Numbered from the stretch's first letter, positions 40,986-52,056 are shown. The stretch is DNA of 64,000 nt from Polynucleobacter campilacus (GCF_002206625.1 NZ_NGUP01000001.1:310001-374000), one strand, 5' to 3'. Made by a program: numbers and translations. Notes: a model not told the origin generated them from the sequence alone.

Positions 40986-43900
40986 ATGTTGACCAAAACA
41001 AAATCCTCCAACTTGCATGAGCCGATCAAGCTTGTGCTCGTGACGATGGATACCCACCTGAATAGTGCTGCGAATCGCGCTTATCAGGACCTGAAGAAGT
41101 CAATTCCAGGGGCAACACTGAGTATTCACTCGGCTAGTGAATTTTCTGGCAATCCCACCCATTTACAACAATGCAAACAGGATATTGCTAGTGCTGACAT
41201 TGTGATTGCCACAATGTTGTTTCTTGAGGATCACTATTTACCCATCTTGGATGATCTCAAAGCAAGGCGAGATCATTGTGATGCCATGGTTTGCGCTATG
41301 TCTGCAGGAGACGTTACCAAGCTGACCAAAATTGGTAAGTTAGATATGAGTAAGCCGGCCAGTGGTTTGATGGCCATGCTGAAAAAATTACGCCCAAGCG
41401 CTAAAGATAAAGACGGTAAAAGCAAGAGCTCGACCGCAGGCGCTAAGCAAATGAAGATGCTGCGCGTGATTCCGCAGATGTTGCGCTTTGTGCCAGGTAC
41501 TGCTCAGGATCTCAGGGCTTATTTCTTATCCTTGCAGTACTGGTTGGGCGGTTCTCAAGAGAACATGTACAACATGATGGTCAACCTGATTAATCGCTAT
41601 GCTTCTGGCTCGCGCGAGGCTTTGCGTAAAACTGCCAAGGCACTTGATCCAGTTGAGTATCCAGATTCTGGTGTGTATCACCCCCGTATGAAAAATCGCT
41701 TGAGCAGTAATCTCAGTGATTTACCAAAAGTAGTGCCAGATGTCAAAGCCCGTGGCCGCGTAGGGCTCTTGGTGCTGCGCTCTTACTTAGTCTCCGGTAA
41801 CAGTGGTCACTATGATCCGGTCATTGCTGCATTAGAGGCGCAAGGCCTACAAGTGATTCCTGCATTTTCTGCTGGCCTAGATGCCCGTCCCGCAATTGAT
41901 GATTACTTCACTCAAGATGGCAAGCCAACCATCGATGCCATGATTTCTTTAACGGGCTTCTCTTTAGTGGGCGGCCCTGCTTATAACGATGCGCATGCTG
42001 CTGAAGAAGTATTAGCGAAATTGGATATTCCTTACATTGCTGCTCACCCGGTGGAGTTTCAGAATCTCGAGCAGTGGGGTAGTTCTGAGCGCGGCTTACT
42101 CCCAGTAGAGAGCACCATCATGGTGGCGATACCTGAGTTAGATGGCTCTACGATTCCAATGGTTTATGGCGGACGCCCTGGCGCATCTGGAACTACTTGT
42201 ACTGGTTGCCATAAGCAATGTTTATTTACGGATGACCATAACCCACAAGATATGTTCACCTGTACTGAGCGTGTCGGCATGTTGGCTGCACGCGTTGGTA
42301 AGTTAGTTGATCTGCGTCGCTCAGAGCGGGCAGAGCGTAAGGTGGGCATCGTGTTATTTAACTTCCCACCAAACGCCGGCAATATTGGTAGCGCAGCTTA
42401 CTTAAGCGTATTCCAATCAGTACACAACTTATTGGCGGGCATGAAGGAACGTGGTTACACCGTCGATGTACCCGCATCGGTTGATGAGTTACGCGAGTCG
42501 ATTTTAAAAGGCAATGCTCAGCAATATGGCGCGGATGCCAATGTCCATGCCTTAATTCCGGTAGATGACCATGTGCGTCGTGAGCGCTGGTTAAAAGAGA
42601 TTGAAGCGCAATGGGGCCCAGCTCCAGGCAAACAACTCTCGAACGGTAGCTCCATCTTTGTACTTGGTAAGCAGTTCGGTAATATTCTGATCTCGGTTCA
42701 ACCTTCCTTTGGTTATGAAGGTGACCCAATGCGCTTGCTGTTTGAGCGGGGCTTCGCACCAACCCATGCTTTCTCTGCTTACTACCGTTATTTGCGTGAA
42801 GACTTTGCTGCTACAGCAGTGATTCACTTTGGCACACACGGCGCGCTCGAGTTCATGCCTGGCAAACAAACGGGCATGAGTGGCGCATGTTGGCCTGATC
42901 GCTTAATCAATGATCTGCCCAATATTTATTTGTATGCATCGAATAATCCTTCTGAGGGTGCGATTGCAAAACGCCGCTCTGGTGCAACCCTCATTAGTTA
43001 TTTAACTCCTCCCGTAACGCAAGCCGGTTTGTATGCGGGCCTTGCTGATTTGAAAGCCTCGATTGAGCGCTTTAGATCCTTAGATAAAGATGCTGATCAG
43101 GAGCGGATTGATTTAGGAGATCTCATTCAGGCGCAAGCAGCAGAGATTGATCTGTGCAAAGCCGAACCTGTATGGGATAAAACGGATCTCAATGGTTTAC
43201 AAAATATCGTGAGCAATCTCTTTAACGAATTGCTAGAACTTGAGTACACCTTAATACCGCATGGCTTGCATGTGGTGGGCGCAGTTCCTCCTCTTGCAGA
43301 GCGCTTTGGTTTGCTAAAAGCCATGGCGGATGTTGCTTTGGATCATCCAGTGGAAGATGCCGTAGTAGAGGCGCTGATGAATGGTGAGGATTTTGGCAAA
43401 GTCATTGATGCCCATCCAGAGTTACTAGAACTTGGCACCCGCGAAATATTGGAAGAGCTATTTGGCAAGATGGTGAGGTCCAATGAGCTGATGTCTGCAG
43501 AGACTGAAGTCGCTGGCATGTTAGATGCACTCGATGGACGCTTCATTCGTCCGGCAGCCGGTGGTGATGTGATGCGCAATCCTGAAGTACTGCCAACCGG
43601 TCGTAACTTGCATGGCTTTGATCCATTCAGAATCCCCAGCGTCTTTGCTGTTAAAGATGGCGCCAAGCAAGCTCAGCGTATTCTGGATAAATACCAAGAA
43701 GAGAGTGACTCACTGCCAGAATCTATTGCGATGGTTTTATGGGGCAGTGATAACTTGAAATCAGAAGGCGGCCAAATTGGTCAAGCACTCGCATTGATGG
43801 GTGCTAAACCCCGCTTTGATAGTTATGGTCGTTTAGCGGGTGCGCAATTGATTCCTTTAAGTGAACTTGGTCGTCCGCGCATTGATGTTGTGATTACCTT

Positions 43901-44804
43901 ATCTGGCATCTTCCGCGACCTCTTGCCATTGCAAATTAAGTTACTAGCTGAAGCCGCCTTTATGGCGGCCTCTGCAGAAGATGAGCCGCTTGAGCAAAAC
44001 TTTATTCGTAAACATGCCTTGGCTTATCAAAAAGAACATGGCTGTGATTTAGAAACTGCCTCATTACGGGTTTATGGAAACGCCGATGGTGCTTACGGAT
44101 CTAACGTGAGCAATATGGTTGAGAACAGTGTCTGGGAAGAAGAAGACGAGTTAGCGGAAACCTACACTCGCAGAAAAGGCTTTGCATTCGGACGTGCTGG
44201 TATACCGATTCAGAACAATGCGCTATTGAAGAGTGTTTTATCTGATGTGCAAATGACTTATCAAAATCTGGACTCGATGGAGTTGGGCGTTACAACCATC
44301 GATAACTATTTCGATACCTTGGGTGGCATTACCAGAGCCGTGAAGCGCGCCAAGGGCGGAGTAGATGTGCCCGTCTTTATTGGTGATCAAACCAAAGGTG
44401 AGGGTGCTGTTAGAACGCTCTCAGAACAAGTCTCCTTAGAAACGCGTACTCGCATGCTCAATCCAAAATGGTATGAAGGTATGTTGGAAAGTGGTTATGA
44501 AGGCGTGCGTCAAATTGAGGTGCACATCACTAACACTATGGGATGGTCTGCAACCACCGGTCAAGTTCAGCCTTGGGTCTATAAGCAACTGACAGAGACC
44601 TTCATGCTGAATCCAGAAATGCGTGATCGTTTAGCCAAGCTCAACCCGACTGCTGCTGCCCGTTTGGCAAATCGCCTGACCGAAGCCTCACAAAGAAATT
44701 ATTGGCAGCCTGAACCAGAAATGCTCAAGGCAATGCAAGAAGCCAACGATGAGTTAGAGGATCGCTTAGAAGGTATTTACGACAACGCGCCTTTAGCGGC
44801 CTAA
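40986..44804 (+). CDS. bchH: Magnesium chelatase porphyrin-binding subunit H
   Basis: A 1272-residue CobN/BchH-type protein, the usual length. It binds protoporphyrin IX and inserts magnesium with the BchI-BchD motor, the first committed step of bacteriochlorophyll synthesis. FGTHGALEFMPGKQTGMSG and NNPSEGAIAKRRSGATLISYLTP are characteristic blocks. A short Lys/Ser-rich insert (residues about 140-155) is a likely surface loop. It is read divergently from bchI. There is no strong ribosome binding site. Confidence 0.96.
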   Translation: MLTKTKSSNLHEPIKLVLVTMDTHLNSAANRAYQDLKKSIPGATLSIHSASEFSGNPTHLQQCKQDIASADIVIATMLFLEDHYLPILDDLKARRDHCDAMVCAMSAGDVTKLTKIGKLDMSKPASGLMAMLKKLRPSAKDKDGKSKSSTAGAKQMKMLRVIPQMLRFVPGTAQDLRAYFLSLQYWLGGSQENMYNMMVNLINRYASGSREALRKTAKALDPVEYPDSGVYHPRMKNRLSSNLSDLPKVVPDVKARGRVGLLVLRSYLVSGNSGHYDPVIAALEAQGLQVIPAFSAGLDARPAIDDYFTQDGKPTIDAMISLTGFSLVGGPAYNDAHAAEEVLAKLDIPYIAAHPVEFQNLEQWGSSERGLLPVESTIMVAIPELDGSTIPMVYGGRPGASGTTCTGCHKQCLFTDDHNPQDMFTCTERVGMLAARVGKLVDLRRSERAERKVGIVLFNFPPNAGNIGSAAYLSVFQSVHNLLAGMKERGYTVDVPASVDELRESILKGNAQQYGADANVHALIPVDDHVRRERWLKEIEAQWGPAPGKQLSNGSSIFVLGKQFGNILISVQPSFGYEGDPMRLLFERGFAPTHAFSAYYRYLREDFAATAVIHFGTHGALEFMPGKQTGMSGACWPDRLINDLPNIYLYASNNPSEGAIAKRRSGATLISYLTPPVTQAGLYAGLADLKASIERFRSLDKDADQERIDLGDLIQAQAAEIDLCKAEPVWDKTDLNGLQNIVSNLFNELLELEYTLIPHGLHVVGAVPPLAERFGLLKAMADVALDHPVEDAVVEALMNGEDFGKVIDAHPELLELGTREILEELFGKMVRSNELMSAETEVAGMLDALDGRFIRPAAGGDVMRNPEVLPTGRNLHGFDPFRIPSVFAVKDGAKQAQRILDKYQEESDSLPESIAMVLWGSDNLKSEGGQIGQALALMGAKPRFDSYGRLAGAQLIPLSELGRPRIDVVITLSGIFRDLLPLQIKLLAEAAFMAASAEDEPLEQNFIRKHALAYQKEHGCDLETASLRVYGNADGAYGSNVSNMVENSVWEEEDELAETYTRRKGFAFGRAGIPIQNNALLKSVLSDVQMTYQNLDSMELGVTTIDNYFDTLGGITRAVKRAKGGVDVPVFIGDQTKGEGAVRTLSEQVSLETRTRMLNPKWYEGMLESGYEGVRQIEVHITNTMGWSATTGQVQPWVYKQLTETFMLNPEMRDRLAKLNPTAAARLANRLTEASQRNYWQPEPEMLKAMQEANDELEDRLEGIYDNAPLAA

Positions 44805-44855
44805 CCGATTGGTATCAGTAGGATTCTTTTTTAAACACGATACTTCATTACAAAA

Positions 44856-45764
44856 ATGACTATGAGCACCTTAGACCGAATTAATCAAAGCCTTGAAAAA
44901 GCCATGATTTTGGCGCACTCCAAACAAGGGCCACAGCTTTTGCAAGAAGCGATGCACTATTCAGTATTCCCAGGCGGTGCCAGAATTCGTCCGCAACTAT
45001 GTTTGGCTGTGGCTGCAGCTTGCGGTGATGATGATCCTGCACTATCAAATGCTGCTGCGAGCGCGATTGAACTATTGCACTGCGCTTCCTTAGTGCATGA
45101 TGACTTACCTTGTTTTGATAATGCCCAACTCAGACGTGGCAGACCATCAGTACATGCTGCTTATGGTGAGCGCATTGCAGTGCTATCAGGCGACGCTCTA
45201 ATTGTTTTAGCTTTCCAGGTCTTAGCCAACTCAGGTACACGCTCTATCTTCCGTTTGGGCCCTTTGATGAACACCATTGCGATGAGCGTTGGCTCGCCCC
45301 ATGGCATTGTGGCTGGTCAAGCCTGGGAGTGCGAATCAAAAGTCGTGTTGAGAGATTATCAACGCGCTAAAACGGGTTCACTGTTTGAGGCGGCTACTGC
45401 CGCTGGAGCGCAAGCTGCCGGCGCTGATGCAGCAACGTGGAGACCTTTGGGTGAATGGCTAGGCGAGGCCTATCAAGTCGCAGATGACATTCGTGATGTT
45501 GTGGCTGATCAAACTGAATTGGGTAAGCCTGCTGGCCAAGATGTAGCCCATGATCGACCTAGCTCTGCAAAGGATTTAGGTCTGAGCGGTGCTGTGCAGC
45601 GCTTTGATGAGTTAGTACAAAAATCGATTGCCTCGATACCCCATTGCAAAGGCGAGAAGATGTTGCGTGCTCTTGTCACTCAGGAGTCTGAGCGTCTAGT
45701 GCCTTCAGATTGGTTTAAGGATGCGAAAAGAAAAATTTTGTTTCGTCAAACCAGCCATTCTTAA
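44856..45764 (+). CDS. crtE: Geranylgeranyl diphosphate synthase
   Basis: A 302-residue trans-prenyl synthase. VHDDLPCFDNAQLRRGRPS carries the first aspartate-rich motif and VADDIRDVVAD the second. The chain-length-determining region and position 51 bases after bchH point to CrtE, making GGPP for carotenoids and the bacteriochlorophyll tail; IspA-like farnesyl synthase is the alternative. A second ATG at 44862 is equally possible as the start. Confidence 0.85.
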   Translation: MTMSTLDRINQSLEKAMILAHSKQGPQLLQEAMHYSVFPGGARIRPQLCLAVAAACGDDDPALSNAAASAIELLHCASLVHDDLPCFDNAQLRRGRPSVHAAYGERIAVLSGDALIVLAFQVLANSGTRSIFRLGPLMNTIAMSVGSPHGIVAGQAWECESKVVLRDYQRAKTGSLFEAATAAGAQAAGADAATWRPLGEWLGEAYQVADDIRDVVADQTELGKPAGQDVAHDRPSSAKDLGLSGAVQRFDELVQKSIASIPHCKGEKMLRALVTQESERLVPSDWFKDAKRKILFRQTSHS

Positions 45765-45803
45765 TCTTCATAGCGCTGCTGTCTAAGTTCTCAATTGCCA
45801 TTC

Positions 45804-46931
45804 ATGGAAAGCTTCTTCGATTGGCGAAACCGTTTAATTGCCTCCCCTAGCTTTCAGCGCTGGGCTACCCGTTTTCCACTCACCCGTTGGATCGTTAAAA
45901 AGCAAGCATCCGAGATCTTTGATTTGATGGCAGGCTTTGTGTATACCCAAGTCCTGCTTGCCTGTACCCAAGTCAATCTCTTTGATATTTTGTCTAAAGG
46001 GGCTCTCAGCTTTGATGATCTGCAAAAACAAGTCCCATTAAAGCCAGCTGGCTTAAGGCGTCTGTTAGACGCTGCAGTAGCGATCAAGTTACTGGTCAAG
46101 CGTAGTGAAGACCGTTATGCCTTAAGCATGAAGAGCGCCCCCCTAGTGGGCAATGTCGCCATTTTGGATATGGTCAAACACCATGCCGATTTTTATCGTG
46201 ACCTCTCTGATCCAATTGCTTTATTGCAAGGGGATACAAGTTCTGCATCCTTAAATGAGTACTGGCCCTATATCACCCCAGAGCAGGGCGCTGCACCAGA
46301 AAACCTATCTGCTGAAAAGGTGGCCGATTACTCCAAATTGATGGCGCATACCCAATCCTTAGTCACAGACGAGATTCTGGATGCCTACCCCATGGACAAG
46401 CATCAAACAGTGCTTGATATTGGCGGTGGTCAGGGAGTCTTTATTAAACGGTTGGCTGCGCGCTACCCACACTTAGCGTTCAAATTATTTGATATTCCTG
46501 GGGTAGCAGAGCTCTCCAATGCCCACTTTGCCGAAATTGGACTTGCTACCCGTGGCAAAGCGATTGGCGGTAACTTCTTTCAGGATCCTTTACCTAAAGG
46601 TTGTGACCTAGCGACCCTCGTGCGGGTGATATTTGATCATGATGATGCCCGCGTAAAACAACTGCTTGCCAATGTGTTTGATGCCCTCAATCCAGGCGGC
46701 ACTTTACTGCTGGCAGAACCGATGGCGGAGACCAAAGGTTTTGAGGCAATGGGCCATGCTTATTTTGGTTTTTATTTGCTAGCCATGGGCAGGGGAAGAC
46801 CGCGAACTGAAGCAGAAATCAGTGGTTTATTACGTCAAGCAGGGTTTACAGATATCAGGCTATTAAATTCTTTTATGCCCTTAAATGCACAAATATTGCG
46901 GTGCAATAAGCCGAGCACTCCTATGGCATAA
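45804..46931 (+). CDS. crtF: Hydroxyneurosporene-type O-methyltransferase
   Basis: A 375-residue methyltransferase with an N-terminal winged-helix dimerisation part and a SAM-binding domain (VLDIGGGQGVFIKRLAARYP, about 205-225; LVRVIFDHDD). It resembles CrtF, which methylates the C1 hydroxyl of carotenoids such as spheroidene or spirilloxanthin precursors. Its place ahead of bchCXYZ is the conserved crtF-bchC arrangement of purple bacteria. Start at ATG 45804; a TTG at 45795 would add three residues. Confidence 0.88.
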   Translation: MESFFDWRNRLIASPSFQRWATRFPLTRWIVKKQASEIFDLMAGFVYTQVLLACTQVNLFDILSKGALSFDDLQKQVPLKPAGLRRLLDAAVAIKLLVKRSEDRYALSMKSAPLVGNVAILDMVKHHADFYRDLSDPIALLQGDTSSASLNEYWPYITPEQGAAPENLSAEKVADYSKLMAHTQSLVTDEILDAYPMDKHQTVLDIGGGQGVFIKRLAARYPHLAFKLFDIPGVAELSNAHFAEIGLATRGKAIGGNFFQDPLPKGCDLATLVRVIFDHDDARVKQLLANVFDALNPGGTLLLAEPMAETKGFEAMGHAYFGFYLLAMGRGRPRTEAEISGLLRQAGFTDIRLLNSFMPLNAQILRCNKPSTPMA

Positions 46932-47031
46932 AGCCTTGCTCAGAAGTCGCTCTATTTAGGCTCCAAAATAGACATTATTTAGTAGAGAAAACCCCTAGAT
47001 GACAAGCGGGCAATTAAGGATTAAAAACTAT

Positions 47032-47053
47032 TGTGTAAACATTTTTTTACACA
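47032..47053. promoter_or_regulatory. PpsR/CrtJ-type palindrome upstream of bchC
   Basis: TGTGTAAA and TTTACACA form a perfect 8-bp inverted repeat with a 6-base spacer, containing TGT-N12-ACA at 47034-47051. It lies 31 bases before the bchC ATG, where PpsR/CrtJ sites are known in purple bacteria. It is expected to repress the bchCXYZ-puf run in oxygen. Confidence 0.78.
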
Positions 47054-47084
47054 TTAAATCGAAAAATAGACCGCCTAGTTAGAC

Positions 47085-48032
47085 ATGACCGATAAGTATC
47101 AAACAAGAGCAATCGTTCTGGAAAAGCCAGAAAGTGTCATTCTTGCTGATCTGGAATTAACACCCATGACCCCAATCGATATCTTGGTGGATATGGAGTG
47201 GAGCGGCATCAGTACTGGTACAGAAAAATTATTGTGGACAGGCAAAATGCCCAACTTTCCTGGCATGGGTTATCCGCTAGTTCCTGGTTACGAATCTGTA
47301 GGCAGGGTAGTGAAGGTGGGCGCAGACTCCACACTCAAAGTAGGTCAAAGAGTATTTGTTCCTGGAGCGAAATGCTACGGTGAGATTAAAGGTTTGTTTG
47401 GTGGTGCAGCCTCGAGAGTGATTGTGGATAGTAATCGTGTGATTGCCATTCAAGATCATTTAGGCGAAGAAGCCATTCTCTTTGCTTTAGCTGCAACTGG
47501 ATATCACGTCACCTCTGGTCCCGGACAGGAGCAACCCGATTTAATTATTGGACATGGCGTATTAGGCCGCTTGATTGCCCGTATCGCAGTTGCCAAAGGT
47601 AAGCGTCCAGTAGTTTGGGAGACCAATGCAGGACGCCGAGAAGGCGCCGTAGGTTACGACGTTATAGATCCTAAAGACGATCAGATTAAGAAGTACAAAA
47701 CAATTGTGGACGTCAGTGGCGATGCCAAATTAGTAGATACATTGATCAGCTGCCTTAGTCCTGGTGGCGAAATTGTTTTGGCAGGTTTTTATGACACGAT
47801 TTCTTTTTCATTCCCACAAGCATTTATGAGAGAAGCACGTATTCGTATCGCAGCACAGTGGGCGCCTGGAGATTTAGTAGCAATTAAAGATTTGGTGGAG
47901 TCGGGTAAGTTAAGTTTAGATGGCTTGATTACGCATCGCTCTTCACCTAATGATGCAAATGATGCCTATCACACGGCTTTCAACAATATTGATTGTTTAA
48001 AAATGGTTTTAGATTGGAGAAATCTACAATGA
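47085..48032 (+). CDS. bchC: Bacteriochlorophyllide a dehydrogenase
   Basis: A 315-residue medium-chain dehydrogenase (WSGISTGTEKLLWTGKMPNFPGMGYPLVPGYE is the family-typical opening block, residues about 38-69). It oxidises the C3 1-hydroxyethyl group to acetyl in bacteriochlorophyll a synthesis. First gene of bchCXYZ. A PpsR-type palindrome precedes it. Its stop overlaps the bchX start (ATGA). Confidence 0.94.
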   Translation: MTDKYQTRAIVLEKPESVILADLELTPMTPIDILVDMEWSGISTGTEKLLWTGKMPNFPGMGYPLVPGYESVGRVVKVGADSTLKVGQRVFVPGAKCYGEIKGLFGGAASRVIVDSNRVIAIQDHLGEEAILFALAATGYHVTSGPGQEQPDLIIGHGVLGRLIARIAVAKGKRPVVWETNAGRREGAVGYDVIDPKDDQIKKYKTIVDVSGDAKLVDTLISCLSPGGEIVLAGFYDTISFSFPQAFMREARIRIAAQWAPGDLVAIKDLVESGKLSLDGLITHRSSPNDANDAYHTAFNNIDCLKMVLDWRNLQ

Positions 48033-49036
48033 GTTCATCAAGCATCCCAGCAACAGCAACAATTCAGTTCATGGACCTCAAAAAAGAGGCTGCCATTGAA
48101 CCTGATCCAGTTTCCACAGGTCCAGTGACCAAAGAAACCCAAATCATTGCTATTTATGGCAAAGGCGGAATTGGCAAGAGCTTTACGCTTGCCAATCTCT
48201 CTTACATGATGGCTCAGCAAGGCAAGAAAGTATTGCTGATTGGTTGTGATCCTAAAAGCGATACAACTTCACTCCTCTTTGGCGGCAAGGCTTGCCCAAC
48301 CATTATTGAAACCTCTTCGAAGAAAAAATTGGCTGGTGAATCAGTATCGATTGGCGACGTTTGCTTTATTCGTGATGGTGTATTTGCGATGGAGTTAGGT
48401 GGCCCAGAAGTGGGAAGAGGTTGCGGCGGTCGCGGCATTATTCATGGCTTTGAAACATTAGAAAAACTAGGCTTTCATGATTGGGGCTTTGACTATGTTC
48501 TCCTCGATTTCTTGGGTGACGTAGTTTGCGGTGGCTTTGGTTTGCCAATCGCACGTGATATGTGCCAAAAAGTCATCGTAGTTGCCAGTAACGATTTGCA
48601 ATCTCTTTACGTTGCAAACAACGTTTGCTCGGCAGTGGAGTACTTCCGTAAATTGGGCGGTAACGTGGGTGTAGCCGGTATGGTGATTAATAAAGATGAT
48701 CTCACTGGTGAAGCACAGGCTTTTGCTGAGAAGGCGGGCATTCCAGTATTGGCAGCGATTCCTGCGAACGAAGATATTCGTCGTAAGAGTGCTAGCTATG
48801 AAATTATTGGCCAGCCTGGTACGCAGTGGGCTCCACTATTCGAAGAGCTTGCTACTAATGTTTCTGAAGCTCCGCCAGTTCGTCCTAAGCCATTAAGTCA
48901 AGATGAGCTATTGGGCTTGTTCTCTTCAGAGGTAACTGGTCGCGATATTGTTTTGAAGCCAGCTACTGTGAAAGACATGATGGGTAAAGACGAAGTTATT
49001 AAGAAAACACTCGAAGTTATTTACGATCAAGCTTAA
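48029..49036 (+). CDS. bchX: Chlorophyllide a reductase ATPase subunit X
   Basis: A 335-residue NifH-like protein. P-loop [14 protein letters not shown] and cluster cysteines in VGRGCGGRG and [10 protein letters not shown] are in place. It delivers electrons to BchYZ, which reduces ring B. The ATG at 48029 overlaps the bchC stop, with GGAG 10 bases upstream; a longer frame to 47993 would start inside bchC and is rejected. Confidence 0.95.
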   Translation: MSSSSIPATATIQFMDLKKEAAIEPDPVSTGPVTKETQIIAIYGKGGIGKSFTLANLSYMMAQQGKKVLLIGCDPKSDTTSLLFGGKACPTIIETSSKKKLAGESVSIGDVCFIRDGVFAMELGGPEVGRGCGGRGIIHGFETLEKLGFHDWGFDYVLLDFLGDVVCGGFGLPIARDMCQKVIVVASNDLQSLYVANNVCSAVEYFRKLGGNVGVAGMVINKDDLTGEAQAFAEKAGIPVLAAIPANEDIRRKSASYEIIGQPGTQWAPLFEELATNVSEAPPVRPKPLSQDELLGLFSSEVTGRDIVLKPATVKDMMGKDEVIKKTLEVIYDQA

Positions 49037-49060
49037 AGAGATAGAGAGCAATCTGCTGCT

Positions 49061-50599
49061 ATGAATAAAACGATCATTCCGATTACTCCAGAGGAAAAGT
49101 TAAAGACTGATCCTAGTTTAGGAGATGGTCTGGGCTGTCACTCGGGTGAGGCAGAGATGCTTGCTGCTGCTAAGGCAGCAGGTAAGTCTGAGACTTTGCA
49201 GCAATATGCAAAAGACTATCCTAAGGGCCCGCATGATCAACCTCAAAGTATGTGCCCTGCATTTGGAGCATTGCGAGTAGGCTTGCGGATGCGCAGAACT
49301 GCCACCATTCTTTCTGGTTCTGCATGTTGCGTATATGGCTTAACTTTTACTTCTCACTTCTATGGTGCACGTCGCAGCGTGGGTTATGTGCCATTTAATT
49401 CTGAGACATTGGTGACCGGTAAGTTGTTTGAAGATATACGTGATGCGGTTTATCAAGAAGCAGATCCAGAAAAATACGACGCGATCGTCATTATCAATTT
49501 ATGCGTACCAACAGCCAGCGGTGTACCACTGCAGTTGTTGCCAAAAGAAATTAATGGTGTTCGCATCATCGGCATTGATGTGCCAGGATTCGGTGTGCCA
49601 ACGCATGCTGAAGCAAAAGATGTACTCGCTGGTGCCATGCTCAATTACGCACGTAATGAAGCCATGTCTGGTCCTGTGCAAGCACCACGTGCTGGGCGCT
49701 CCAGTAAGCCAACCATTACTTTATTAGGCGAAATTTTCCCAGCAGATCCTGTTGGTATTGGCATGATGATTGAGCCGATGGGCTTGGCAGTAGGTGCTTC
49801 AGTGCCAACGCGTGAGTGGCGTGAAATGTATCAAGCACTCGATTGCGTAACCGTTGCTGCATTACATCCTTTCTACACCTCTTGTATCCGTGAGTTTGAA
49901 GCAGCAGGGCGTTCTATTGTCGGCTCAGCACCAGTAGGTTATGAAGGTACGGCCCGTTGGTTAGAGGCCATTGGTAAATCAACCAACACGCCACAGGACT
50001 TAATTGCAGCTGCACAAAACCGTATTCTTCCAGCGATTAAGGGCGTACTTGCTGCTGCACCCATCAAGGGGCGCATTACCTTAAGTGGTTATGAAGGCTC
50101 TGAGCTGATTGTGGCGCGCTTACTGATTGAGAGCGGTGCCGATGTACGTTACGTTGGTTCTGCCTGCCCACGCACTCCTTGGAGTGATGAAGATCGTGAA
50201 TGGCTAGAGGCAAAAGGTGTTCACGTTCAATTCCGCGCTTCCTTAGAGCAAGACTTAGCAGCGATGAAAGAATTCAAGCCAGATTTGGCAATTGGCACTA
50301 CACCAGTAGTGCAAGCTGCTAAGCAAGCTTCGATCCCATCTCTGTACTTTACGAATCTGATTTCTGCAAGACCCTTGATGGGCCCTGCAGGTGCTGGTTC
50401 ATTAGCGCAAGTGATTAATGCGGCGATTGGTAATCAAGCCCGTTTTGATGAGATGAAGGCGTTCTTTGGTGATGTTGGATCTGGTTATAAGTCTGGTGTT
50501 TGGGAAGATGTTCCAAAAGATTTCCCTGACTTCAAGGCTGAAGTACGCCGTAAGCTAGAGAAGAAATTGAAGAAGCGCAAAGCAGAGGAGATGATGTAA
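49061..50599 (+). CDS. bchY: Chlorophyllide a reductase subunit Y
   Basis: A 512-residue NifD/K-like subunit. The likely cluster cysteines are in [18 protein letters not shown] and SGSACCVYG. With BchZ it forms the catalytic part of chlorophyllide a reductase, which creates the bacteriochlorin ring. It ends in a basic Lys-rich tail. Its TAA overlaps the bchZ ATG (TAATG). Confidence 0.95.
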   Translation: MNKTIIPITPEEKLKTDPSLGDGLGCHSGEAEMLAAAKAAGKSETLQQYAKDYPKGPHDQPQSMCPAFGALRVGLRMRRTATILSGSACCVYGLTFTSHFYGARRSVGYVPFNSETLVTGKLFEDIRDAVYQEADPEKYDAIVIINLCVPTASGVPLQLLPKEINGVRIIGIDVPGFGVPTHAEAKDVLAGAMLNYARNEAMSGPVQAPRAGRSSKPTITLLGEIFPADPVGIGMMIEPMGLAVGASVPTREWREMYQALDCVTVAALHPFYTSCIREFEAAGRSIVGSAPVGYEGTARWLEAIGKSTNTPQDLIAAAQNRILPAIKGVLAAAPIKGRITLSGYEGSELIVARLLIESGADVRYVGSACPRTPWSDEDREWLEAKGVHVQFRASLEQDLAAMKEFKPDLAIGTTPVVQAAKQASIPSLYFTNLISARPLMGPAGAGSLAQVINAAIGNQARFDEMKAFFGDVGSGYKSGVWEDVPKDFPDFKAEVRRKLEKKLKKRKAEEMM

Positions 50600-52056
50600 T
50601 GTTTGTCATCGATCATGATCGCGCTGGTGGATATTGGGGTGCAGTGTATGTATTTACTGCCATCAAAGGATTGCAGGTAGTGATTGACGGTCCTGTAGGC
50701 TGTGAAAACTTACCCGTGACTTCAGTGCTGCATTACACCGATGCTTTACCTCCACACGAGTTACCCATTGTGGTGACTGGTTTAGAGGAAGAGCAGTTAG
50801 GCCGCGAAGGTACCGAAGGTGCGATGAAGCGCGCGCATGCTACCTTAGATCCTGATCTACCAGCAGTAGTGGTAACCGGTTCTATTGCAGAAATGATTGG
50901 TGGTGGCGTTACTCCAGAGGGCATGAATATTGCCCGCTTCTTACCAAGAACCATTGATGAAGATCAATGGCAATGTGCTAACCGTGCGATGTATTGGTTG
51001 TGGACTGAATACGGTACCCGTAAGGTTCCAGAACGCAAGCCTAGAGCAGAAGGCGAAAAGCCACGCGTCAATATTATTGGACCTTGCTATGGCACTTTTA
51101 ATATGCCGAGCGACCTTGCAGAGATTCGTCGCCTAGCAGAAGGCATTGGCGCTGAAATTAATATGGTTTTCCCGCTAGGATCTCATTTAGCTGAAGTAGA
51201 GAATCTAGTGAACGCAGATGTGAATATCTGCATGTATCGTGAGTTTGGTCGCATGCTGTGTGAAGCCTTGGAGCGTCCTTATTTGCAAGCACCTGTAGGC
51301 CTGCATAGCACCACCCAATTCTTACGCAAGCTCGGTGAATTATTGGGCTTAGATCCAGAACCATTTATTGAGCGTGAGAAGCACACCACCATTAAGCCGA
51401 TCTGGGACTTATGGCGTTCAGTGACCCAAGATTTTTTCAGTACTGCAAGTTATGCAGTCGTTGCGAATGAAACTTATACCCGTGGTATTCGTCATTTCTT
51501 ATCAGATGAGATGGGATTACCTTGCAGCTTTGCTATTCCTAGAAAGCCTGGTGAAAAAACCAACAATCAAGAGGTACGCAAGCTCACAAAAGAGAAGCCA
51601 CCGCTCGTGATGTTTGGAAGCTATAACGAAAGAATGTATTTGGCCGAGAACGGTAGTAAGGCATCTTACATTCCATCATCATTCCCTGGCGCGATTATTC
51701 GACGTCATACCGGTACTCCATTTATGGGTTATGCCGGTGCTACCTACATCATTCAAGAGTTTTGTAACGGTTTATTCGATGCACTCTTTTATATCCTGCC
51801 ATTGGGTACCGATATGGATAAGGTAGATTCCTCCTTAACACGTACCTATCGCTCCAACTCTCTTCCTTGGGATCAAGAAGCTCAGAAATTAGTGGCTGAC
51901 TACATTAAAACCAGACCAGTACTGATTCAGATTTCTGCTGCTAAAGAGCTGCGAGATCGTGTAGAGCAAGATGCAGAAAAAGCGAGTGAAGAAAGAATTA
52001 CTGCTGCAAGAGTGAAGTCTTCTTGTAAAGAAATCATTGAGGAGGTTGAAGCTTAA
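50599..52056 (+). CDS. bchZ: Chlorophyllide a reductase subunit Z
   Basis: A 485-residue NifD/K-like subunit with [20 protein letters not shown] at the start, [12 protein letters not shown] and [11 protein letters not shown] blocks. It partners BchY. The stop TAA shares a base with the ATG of the next small frame (TAATG), continuing the tightly coupled run from bchC through pufB. Confidence 0.96.
   Translation: MFVIDHDRAGGYWGAVYVFTAIKGLQVVIDGPVGCENLPVTSVLHYTDALPPHELPIVVTGLEEEQLGREGTEGAMKRAHATLDPDLPAVVVTGSIAEMIGGGVTPEGMNIARFLPRTIDEDQWQCANRAMYWLWTEYGTRKVPERKPRAEGEKPRVNIIGPCYGTFNMPSDLAEIRRLAEGIGAEINMVFPLGSHLAEVENLVNADVNICMYREFGRMLCEALERPYLQAPVGLHSTTQFLRKLGELLGLDPEPFIEREKHTTIKPIWDLWRSVTQDFFSTASYAVVANETYTRGIRHFLSDEMGLPCSFAIPRKPGEKTNNQEVRKLTKEKPPLVMFGSYNERMYLAENGSKASYIPSSFPGAIIRRHTGTPFMGYAGATYIIQEFCNGLFDALFYILPLGTDMDKVDSSLTRTYRSNSLPWDQEAQKLVADYIKTRPVLIQISAAKELRDRVEQDAEKASEERITAARVKSSCKEIIEEVEA

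Noticed and set aside
42164..42869. Minus-strand frames of 72-134 codons inside bchH
   Set aside because: Antisense shadows of a full-length conserved gene.
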